Shown piece after piece: positions 1 to 5,467 of a DNA stretch of 7,237 bases. Position numbers and translations under genes: made by a program. The DNA is taken from the NCBI GenBank assembly GCA_947627395.1, contig CANQVW010000076.1, positions 1 to 7,237 of the forward strand. The letters are read 5' to 3'. The notes beneath the pieces are model-generated. The model did no database searches, was not told where the DNA came from, and was given only the letters and a program-made list of their open reading frames with translations. This stretch comes from an uncultured Bacilli bacterium (GTDB lineage: Bacteria > Bacillota_I > Bacilli_A > ML615J-28 > CAG-698). Position 1 is the first letter of the stretch. Each line of letters opens with the position of its first letter.

Positions 1-3000
1 TAGTTACCGCAATTAAAGAAGGATCCTCCTATATTACCCTTCGTATTGCTGTTAAAAATGATGCAACAGGAAACTTTGATACATCTCCATTGCTTGCAAG
101 AGCAACAGTGAATGTTAAAAATGAGTTTATTGTTGAAGGACGTATCTTAACAGGATATAAAGGAAATGGTGGAGATGTTGTCATCCCTGATGATTTAGGA
201 ATTATGTACATTGGTTCTTACGCTTTCTCTTTGTATACTACGGATATGAGTATAAAAGTAGATGAAGATGACTGGGATGCAAATAAAACAGCAGGTGGAA
301 ATACTGCCGTTACAAGTGTAACCATTCCATATGATGTCACGGAAGTACAAAAATATGCTTTCTATAATTGTACAGCTTTACAAAAAGTGACATTCCTTAC
401 TGGACCTGAAAATAAATCATGTAAAATTATTCGTGAATATGCTTTTATGAATGATGAAAAATTAACTGATATTAACTTAGAAAAAGTTCAAGTCATTGGA
501 GCGAGTGCTTTTAAAAATTGTACATCTTTAGAAACTGTTGATTTTTCTAGCATTTATGCTTTGGGACAAGAAGCCTTTAGTGGATGTACAAAATTAAAAA
601 CTGTTGATATTACAACTTTAAGAAATGCATGGGCAGATGTATTCACTGGTTGTACTTCACTTACTTCCTTTACATCAGGAAAATTTACAAATTTCTCAGA
701 AGGAATGTTTAAAAATACAGCATTACAATCCGTTACCATCTATTCAGATAGAATTCCTGCAAGTACATTTGCAAATTGTAATGATTTAACTTCTGTAACC
801 ATTGAAAATGATTTGATTTATATTGGAAGTGGTGCATTTGAAAATGATCAACATTTAACTACATTTACTTTCAATGGAAGTTGTGAATATATTTATCAAT
901 CTGCTTTTCAAGATTGTTCAGGTTTAACGACATTTACTTTACCAAATAGTTCAGTTTCCTTTGAAATGTATGTTTTCTTAGGTTGCAGCAAATTAAGTAC
1001 AGTTGTTTTCCAAGAAAATACCCAAATCTTAGAAAACATGGGTGTATTGTTTGAAGCATGTCGCTCACTAACAACCTTTGAAGTTGATCCGAATAATGCA
1101 AATTATCAAGCAAAAGGTGAATTACTATTAGATGGAACAGGTAAACAAATTATTCTTGCTGCTCCTGGATTTAATTATGGTAATTACACCATCCCAGCAG
1201 AAATAGAAAAAATCAATGATGGTGCATTTAGTGGAATTTCAAATTTAAGAACTTTGAAATTTGCCTCTAATCCTGAAATTGGTGCTTATGCATTTGCGGA
1301 ATGTACATCTTTAACAACAGTTACATTACCAGTGGATATGACTGAAGTTGCGGAAGGTGCATTTGATGCTTGTATTTCATTACGTAGTGTCATCAATATT
1401 AAGAATTTAAAAAATATTTATCCATTTGCTTTCGCAAATACAGCTTTAGTATCTATTGAACTTGGCGATGATTGTGTAGTTTATGAAGGTGCATTCTCAC
1501 AAATTACATCTTTAAGAGTTGTAACATTAGGTAAAAACGTTGCCTTAAAAACAGGTGCATTTATTCAAGATACAGCTCTTGCAACAGTAAATATCTCTAC
1601 AGAGGGTGGACTAACCATTGATGATTATTGCTTTGCAAATTGCATTCGTTTAGAAACTATCAATTTAGCTCTTGCAACAGGTGAAATTGGCGATTATGCT
1701 TTCTTTAATTGTCAATCCTTAAAGACAGCCAATTTAGAAAATATCACAAGAATTGGTGAATTTGCTTTTTCGGATTGTGTTTTACTTTCAAAAGTATTAC
1801 TTCCAAAAGTGGAATTTATTGGCGATGCTGCCTTTGCTGCAGGAACACCGAATTCATCTAGTGGAGCAATTTTTTCCACCATCGATTTACCAGAAACCCT
1901 AGTTCATTTAGGAGAAGCTGTTTTCTATGGATGTCCAAATTTAAGAAGTGTGACGATTCCTTCATCCATCCAAGAAATGTCAGGATTTGTATTTGCTGAT
2001 TGTCCATCTTTAGAAAGAGTTACCTTAGGTGATGGAGTTAAATTCATTCCTGAAGCAACATTCTATTATGATTCATCTTTAATTGAAGTCGTTGGCGGAC
2101 AAATTACAGAAATTGGCGATAGTGCTTTCTATGGATGCTTATATTTAGAAGATATCGATTTAACCCATGTTACAACCATTGGTGAAGATGCATTTTATAG
2201 TTGTGCAAGCTTAACAACATTAGATTTACCTGAAGTCTTACATCTTGCCGCAGGAGCATTCTTTGCTGCAGAAGATGTTACTTCTATCAACATGCCAAAA
2301 GTTGAAACCATCGGAGAACAAGCATTAAGTTCAATCGGTGTTAGAACCATTGTGATTCCATCCACTGTTCAATTTATCGCACCAACTGCCTTTTATTCCA
2401 ATGAAAATCAAACATCCTTTGTTATGATGACTGGAGATGTTGCATCAGATACAGGTGTTATCAATAGTTATGCATCCCTATATAAAGGTGGCTTGTATGT
2501 TACAAGTGTCAATGGAACAAAAACACTTCTTGCTTATCCATCTGGTGCTACAGCAACAGAATATACTGTTGAAGAAGGAACAGAAAGAATTGAAATATTT
2601 GCTGGTGCTGATAATTTATTCTTAAGGAAAATTATCCTACCTGAAACATTATCTTTCATTGGTAATATGGCTTTCTATGGATGCAATAACTTAGAAACTG
2701 TTGAATTTAGATCAACAGTAGCTCCTGTTCTAGAAGGAGTTCCTTATGGAACACAATCAAATTACCAATATACAGAAGGTTCAAAAATCTACAAATTGTT
2801 AACTCAATATTATGCCTTTAATGGTGTTTATCCATTTTATTATGGACAATTTAAAGCCATGGTTGGAACAATTGATCCATTAAACATTATTGTTCCATCT
2901 AATTTTGATACAACAGGATTTACCAAAGGAGAAGATGAAGAATATCCATATGTTCCGTCTCTAACCACTAGAAGAGGTTATAATCAAGTGATGTACGACT

Positions 3001-3593
3001 TGTATTTTGATTTAGATCATTTAACGGTTTCAAGTCATATTAGTAAAGATCAAAATGCAATTACATTCTTAAGAAATGTTTCCTTAATCCCAGCACTTGA
3101 AGATGTTAAAATATCTGATGAGAAAATAATTGTTGATGCAGTTACTGCATATAATGCAATGAGTCAAAAACTAAATGATTTCGGTTATACACAACAACAA
3201 ATCGATGAAATGGTTCAAAAAATGAATCAAGCACAACAAAAAGTTAGACAGCTAAAACTAGCTATTGTCAATGAAAAATATAAAGATTTGGTTGCGGAAA
3301 TTGAAGAATTAGGTCCAGTATTTAGACTTGATAAATATGACTTATACAAGAAAATTACTATTGAGCTAGATAATGTATCCAAAGAAGATCAAGCTACTTT
3401 AGATTTAACAAACGTTAACCAATTTAAATTATCTTATCAAGCTTACTTTAAGAATTTAAATCAAGAAGTATCGAATATGAATTTAATGAGTGAACACACA
3501 ACAGCACAAATTATAGCAACCGCACTAGTCGCTACAGGAGCAGCATTTTCTGTTCTTGGTCTTGCTGTTTTCATCGGTAAACGTTGGTTTTAA
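1..3593 (+). CDS. BspA-like leucine-rich repeat surface protein with C-terminal membrane anchor (5' partial)
   Basis: The reading frame is open from the left edge (first whole codon at position 3) to TAA at 3591-3593, giving 1196 visible residues. The true start lies upstream; a TTG at 90 is internal and has no ribosome site. Visible residues 1-40 resemble the last strands of a bacterial Ig-like (Big_2-type) domain. Residues about 59-910 form an array of roughly 30 LRR_5/BspA repeats with the recurring pattern I-G-x-x-A-F-x-x-C-x-x-L-x-x-V-x-L. Residues about 911-1170 are non-repeat and mostly helical, with a coiled-coil-prone stretch at about 1040-1103. Residues 1170-1192 are a hydrophobic, alanine-rich membrane segment, followed by the basic tail GKRWF, so the tail is probably cytoplasmic and the rest extracellular. 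No LPXTG motif is seen. Known BspA-family proteins bind host matrix proteins or other cells; the ligand here cannot be read from sequence. It is the first visible gene of a tightly packed set of exported proteins. Confidence 0.93.
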   Translation, partial: VTAIKEGSSYITLRIAVKNDATGNFDTSPLLARATVNVKNEFIVEGRILTGYKGNGGDVVIPDDLGIMYIGSYAFSLYTTDMSIKVDEDDWDANKTAGGNTAVTSVTIPYDVTEVQKYAFYNCTALQKVTFLTGPENKSCKIIREYAFMNDEKLTDINLEKVQVIGASAFKNCTSLETVDFSSIYALGQEAFSGCTKLKTVDITTLRNAWADVFTGCTSLTSFTSGKFTNFSEGMFKNTALQSVTIYSDRIPASTFANCNDLTSVTIENDLIYIGSGAFENDQHLTTFTFNGSCEYIYQSAFQDCSGLTTFTLPNSSVSFEMYVFLGCSKLSTVVFQENTQILENMGVLFEACRSLTTFEVDPNNANYQAKGELLLDGTGKQIILAAPGFNYGNYTIPAEIEKINDGAFSGISNLRTLKFASNPEIGAYAFAECTSLTTVTLPVDMTEVAEGAFDACISLRSVINIKNLKNIYPFAFANTALVSIELGDDCVVYEGAFSQITSLRVVTLGKNVALKTGAFIQDTALATVNISTEGGLTIDDYCFANCIRLETINLALATGEIGDYAFFNCQSLKTANLENITRIGEFAFSDCVLLSKVLLPKVEFIGDAAFAAGTPNSSSGAIFSTIDLPETLVHLGEAVFYGCPNLRSVTIPSSIQEMSGFVFADCPSLERVTLGDGVKFIPEATFYYDSSLIEVVGGQITEIGDSAFYGCLYLEDIDLTHVTTIGEDAFYSCASLTTLDLPEVLHLAAGAFFAAEDVTSINMPKVETIGEQALSSIGVRTIVIPSTVQFIAPTAFYSNENQTSFVMMTGDVASDTGVINSYASLYKGGLYVTSVNGTKTLLAYPSGATATEYTVEEGTERIEIFAGADNLFLRKIILPETLSFIGNMAFYGCNNLETVEFRSTVAPVLEGVPYGTQSNYQYTEGSKIYKLLTQYYAFNGVYPFYYGQFKAMVGTIDPLNIIVPSNFDTTGFTKGEDEEYPYVPSLTTRRGYNQVMYDLYFDLDHLTVSSHISKDQNAITFLRNVSLIPALEDVKISDEKIIVDAVTAYNAMSQKLNDFGYTQQQIDEMVQKMNQAQQKVRQLKLAIVNEKYKDLVAEIEELGPVFRLDKYDLYKKITIELDNVSKEDQATLDLTNVNQFKLSYQAYFKNLNQEVSNMNLMSEHTTAQIIATALVATGAAFSVLGLAVFIGKRWF
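3..122 (+). other. C-terminal remnant of an Ig-like (Big_2-type) domain
   Basis: The first 40 codons read as alternating hydrophobic beta-strands. One segment runs VTAIKEGSSYITLRIAVK, and the segment ATVNVKN closes it. This matches the G-x-x-x-I-T-x-x-x plus A-x-V-x-V ending typical of bacterial Ig-like group 2 domains, which are common spacers in Gram-positive surface proteins. Only the last strands are inside the window, so the family call is tentative. Confidence 0.5.
1086..1200 (+). other. First non-LRR hairpin cassette inside the solenoid
   Basis: The residues DPNNANYQAKGELLLDG, then a short strand ending in IILAAPGF, then YTIPAEIEKINDGAF match a cassette that recurs in BspA-family proteins. 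Its general form is D-x-N-N-x-x-Y, G-x-L, (I/L)-(I/L)-x-x-P, then YTIP before the next LRR. It breaks the regular repeat and restarts the register. The same pattern returns near 2487-2592, so it is a structural element rather than random loop sequence. Confidence 0.65.
2487..2592 (+). other. Second non-LRR hairpin cassette inside the solenoid
   Basis: The residues GGLYVTSVNGTKTLLAYPSG followed by YTVEEGTERIEIFAGAD show the same G-x-L-Y, K-x-L-L-A-Y-P, Y-T-V pattern as the first cassette. The upstream D-x-N-N-x-x-Y half is replaced by an atypical stretch containing MMTGDVASDTG. Only one or two more LRR units follow, so this cassette sits close to the C-terminal end of the solenoid. Confidence 0.6.
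2880..3590 (+). other. C-terminal helical stalk, coiled coil and membrane anchor of the LRR protein
   Basis: After the repeats come about 90 residues of low repetition. A mainly helical region follows, including EKIIVDAVTAYNAM and a Q/K/E-rich stretch with TQQQIDEMVQKMNQAQQKV, encoded at about 3120-3311 and prone to coiled-coil formation. A second helical unit (YDLYKKITIELDNVSKEDQ) follows. The pattern resembles small helical bundle domains found near the C-terminus of Gram-positive surface proteins, but I cannot assign a named family. Positions 3510-3578 encode a 23-residue hydrophobic segment starting IIATALVATGAAF, followed by GKRWF and the stop. Confidence 0.75.
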
Positions 3594-3600
3594 AGGAGGG
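3593..3600 (+). promoter_or_regulatory. Ribosome binding site for the small lipoprotein gene
   Basis: AAAGGAGGG begins inside the stop codon of the LRR gene and ends 5 bases before ATG at 3606. It is a near-perfect Shine-Dalgarno sequence and leaves no room for a promoter, which supports co-transcription and possibly translational coupling. Confidence 0.9.
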
Positions 3601-3605
3601 AAAAC

Positions 3606-4262
3606 ATGAAAAAATTAAGAATTATTCTCTCAATATTATTATGTTTTACACTTGTCGGTTGTGGTAGTTGTAGTAAAAAAGGAACTTCATTAGAATCATT
3701 TGTTGAAAAAATATATGATTCTAATGAATCCTTCACCTCTTATCAAGAAACAGACTCTTTATTAGATGGAGATGTTGAAGTATATCACAAAGATATTTCT
3801 TTTCAAATAGAGCGTGGAACAGATATTAAAACCACTTATGAAAAACAAGAGAAAAAGCTAAGTAACGATATTCTGTCATCAACAGGATATGATATCACTG
3901 AATCATCTTACTATACGATTGGAAATCGTAAACATGATACATCCAATGGATTAGATGTTGAAAGTAGTTACCCTGTTCCAACTTACTTTTTCACATTTGA
4001 TATCAAAAGAGAATATTTACAAGATGAATTTTCAATTAAAAAAGACGGTAAAAAACGTATCCTAACTGCATCTGTTAAAGATGAATCCGTTAATGATTTC
4101 TTCCTTACTTTAGGTATAGAAAGTGTTCAAAATCTTCAAGTTGTTGTTACATTAACAAGTAATAAATTAACTTCTATGGAAGCAAATTATCATACAACAA
4201 CCGGATTTGATGGCTCTATTAAAATAACTTATGACTATAGTAAAGTAACCATCAACCATTAA
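3606..4262 (+). CDS. Small lipoprotein of unknown function
   Basis: This encodes 218 residues from ATG 3606 to TAA 4260-4262. The N-terminus is a typical lipoprotein signal: MKK-R, a hydrophobic core, then the lipobox LVGC with the lipid-modified cysteine at residue 19. A second cysteine follows at residue 22 (CGSC). The mature part is rich in S, T, K, D and E, and predicted strands alternate with short loops. Examples are YFFTFDIKREYL, KRILTASVKDESVNDFF, LQVVVTLTSNKLTSMEANY and GSIKITYDYSKVTI. The ending, with a two-strand pattern of the form 'L-x-S-M-x-x-x-Y ... I-x-I-x-Y-x-Y-S', resembles the LolA/LppX-like half-barrel layout seen in many Gram-positive lipoproteins; this is a weak structural inference. 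I recognise no catalytic motif. It starts 12 bases after the LRR gene and its stop overlaps the next gene's ribosome site, so it is probably an accessory to its neighbours. Confidence 0.9.
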   Translation: MKKLRIILSILLCFTLVGCGSCSKKGTSLESFVEKIYDSNESFTSYQETDSLLDGDVEVYHKDISFQIERGTDIKTTYEKQEKKLSNDILSSTGYDITESSYYTIGNRKHDTSNGLDVESSYPVPTYFFTFDIKREYLQDEFSIKKDGKKRILTASVKDESVNDFFLTLGIESVQNLQVVVTLTSNKLTSMEANYHTTTGFDGSIKITYDYSKVTINH

Positions 4263-4270
4263 GGATGTGA
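4261..4270 (+). promoter_or_regulatory. Ribosome binding site that decides the start of the repeat lipoprotein gene
   Basis: AAGGATGTGA matches the anti-16S complement AAGGAGGTGA at 9 of 10 bases. It overlaps the TAA of the upstream gene and ends 5 bases before ATG 4276. The in-frame GTG at 4267 lies inside this site and so cannot be the start. Confidence 0.85.
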
Positions 4271-4275
4271 ATGAA

Positions 4276-5454
4276 ATGAAATTAAAAAAAGGATTCTTAC
4301 TTAGTTTACTTTGTATGTTTTCTTTATTCTTACTTGTTGGATGTCAAAAAGAAAAAGACTATTCTGGTTATACATATGCTGTTTTCTGCTTAGAAGGTGG
4401 GGCTTATCAAGAAGCAGTACCTCTATCTGGTAGTATCAATCAATTATGTGTACTAGATGAAAATGGTGAATGCTATCTTTTTGATCCCAATCAACTAGGT
4501 GATGGTAATGTCATCACTAGAAATGGTTATACATTAGATGGATGGTATCAAACTAAAGTAGGAGAAGGAGACGATGCAGTTTATTCTAATCCATGGGATT
4601 TTGAAAAAGATAAAATGACAAAAGATGGTGTTACCCTTTATGCAAAGTGGAAAAAAGTCATCAACCATGGTTATGATTTATATTACAAAAATGAACAAGG
4701 TGAAGATATATTAATCTATTCATATAATGTAGCTAATGGCGCTAAATTTAACGATCTTTTAAATCAAGCAGCTGCATATGGTAAAAGAAATCACAAGACT
4801 TTTTATGGATATTTTGATTCCTTTGGTGAAGAATGGGATAATAATTATGCGTTAAAAGTAGAGGATCCAGAAATAGCAACAAGAGTAAAAGTATATGCTC
4901 GATTCATTGATAATGCGGATAATGGTAAGGATTGGATTCTTGTTCGTGAAGCAAGTGATTTGTCCAATCTAAGCAATACTGATAACAATATTTATTTAAT
5001 GAATGATATCGATATGGAAGGTAAATCCTTATCTTTTAAAGATTTTAAAGGAGTTTTTGAGGGAAACAACCATGCAATTAAAAATTTCTCCATTTCTTAT
5101 GAAACAGGATTCAATGCATTAGAAAATGATGCTGTTACAGATGAGCCAAATCGTTTACACATCGGCTTATTTAGAAAATTATCCAATGCTACTGTTCAAA
5201 ATGTGAAGTTTGAAAATGTAACTTGTGTTGTTGAAGCTGGATACTCGAGAATTGCATATATTCACGTTTCACCATTTGCTGTTGAAATTGAAAATTCAAC
5301 AATCCAAAATGTAACTTTTGAATGTGAAGTTAAGATTGGTGATTCAGTAAAAATTGGATATGATGTCCAAGATAATCAAATGTATTACAAAAAAGATAAT
5401 AATTCAACGATTGATGGTGTATATAATGTTACTATAGTACCATCTGAAGCGTGA
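4276..5454 (+). CDS. Lipoprotein with InlB B-type repeats and a GLUG/beta-helix-like C-terminal region
   Basis: This encodes 392 residues from ATG 4276 to TGA 5452-5454. I chose ATG 4276 over the in-frame GTG 4267 because of the ribosome site at 4261-4270. The signal peptide runs MKLKK, hydrophobic core, lipobox LVGC, with the lipid cysteine at residue 23. Residues about 34-127 match a Listeria-Bacteroides (InlB B-type) repeat, seen in NGYTLDGWYQ, PWDFEKDKMTKDGVTLYAKW. Residues about 132-212 look like a second, degenerate copy (KTFYGYFDSFGEEWD, then RVKVYARFID). From about residue 219 the pattern DLSNL...IYLMNDIDMEG...FKGVFEGNNHAIKNFSIS...IGLFRKLSNATVQNVKFENV is typical of GLUG-motif or right-handed beta-helix proteins of surface adhesins. 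It is therefore a membrane-tethered extracellular binding protein; the ligand is unknown and no enzyme motif is seen. It sits between another lipoprotein and a transporter binding protein in one operon. Confidence 0.92.
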   Translation: MKLKKGFLLSLLCMFSLFLLVGCQKEKDYSGYTYAVFCLEGGAYQEAVPLSGSINQLCVLDENGECYLFDPNQLGDGNVITRNGYTLDGWYQTKVGEGDDAVYSNPWDFEKDKMTKDGVTLYAKWKKVINHGYDLYYKNEQGEDILIYSYNVANGAKFNDLLNQAAAYGKRNHKTFYGYFDSFGEEWDNNYALKVEDPEIATRVKVYARFIDNADNGKDWILVREASDLSNLSNTDNNIYLMNDIDMEGKSLSFKDFKGVFEGNNHAIKNFSISYETGFNALENDAVTDEPNRLHIGLFRKLSNATVQNVKFENVTCVVEAGYSRIAYIHVSPFAVEIENSTIQNVTFECEVKIGDSVKIGYDVQDNQMYYKKDNNSTIDGVYNVTIVPSEA

Positions 5455-5460
5455 AAGGGG
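5455..5460 (+). promoter_or_regulatory. Ribosome binding site for the substrate-binding protein gene
   Basis: AAGGGG lies directly after the TGA of the previous gene, with 7 bases (TAATAAT) before ATG 5468. The spacing is normal. The short gap leaves no space for an independent promoter. Confidence 0.8.
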
Positions 5461-5467
5461 TAATAAT

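Larger units (their letters stand above)
177..2732 (+). repeat. Array of about 30 BspA-type leucine-rich repeats (LRR_5), protein-level
   Basis: The repeat unit is about 22-24 residues, with anchor positions I-G-x-x-A-F followed by N/G/D-C-x-x-L-x-x-V-x-L/I and a short variable loop. Clear units include IGASAFKNCTSLETVDF, IGAYAFAECTSLTTVTL, IGEDAFYSCASLTTLDL and IGNMAFYGCNNLETVEF. By eye I count about 31 A-F or equivalent anchors; several are degenerate (AWADVF, FSEGMF, FEMYVF, IGEQAL). The array is interrupted twice by hairpin cassettes near 1086-1200 and 2487-2592. The expected fold is a long curved solenoid of parallel beta-strands used as a binding surface. At DNA level the repeats have diverged and share only short identical words. 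Confidence 0.9.

Noticed and set aside
90..92. TTG at 90 as the start of the LRR protein
   Set aside because: The frame is open all the way to the left edge, the upstream codons read as Ig-like domain strands, and there is no ribosome site or signal peptide at this point.
29..211. Minus-strand open frame of 60 codons
   Set aside because: It lies fully opposite the LRR coding frame, has no ribosome site I can see and no recognisable protein features; the + strand frame is open and clearly coding.
554..739. Minus-strand open frame of 61 codons
   Set aside because: It is the shadow of the LRR repeats on the opposite strand, with no start signal or family resemblance.
2437..2625. Second + strand open frame of 62 codons inside the LRR gene
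   Set aside because: It is out of frame with a well-supported coding region, and its composition (rich in L, Q, H, K) looks like a frame-shifted reading of LRR codons.
177..2732. Repeat array as a CRISPR or satellite-type DNA repeat
   Set aside because: The periodicity is at protein level in one frame with diverged DNA; there are no identical direct repeats with unique spacers.
3594..3605. Possible promoter or terminator between the LRR and lipoprotein genes
   Set aside because: The gap is 12 bases and is filled by a ribosome binding site; no hairpin or T-run is present.
4372..4911. B-repeat lipoprotein as an internalin
   Set aside because: It has B-type repeat modules but no LRR internalin domain, cap or sortase signal; calling it InlB-like as a whole would overreach.
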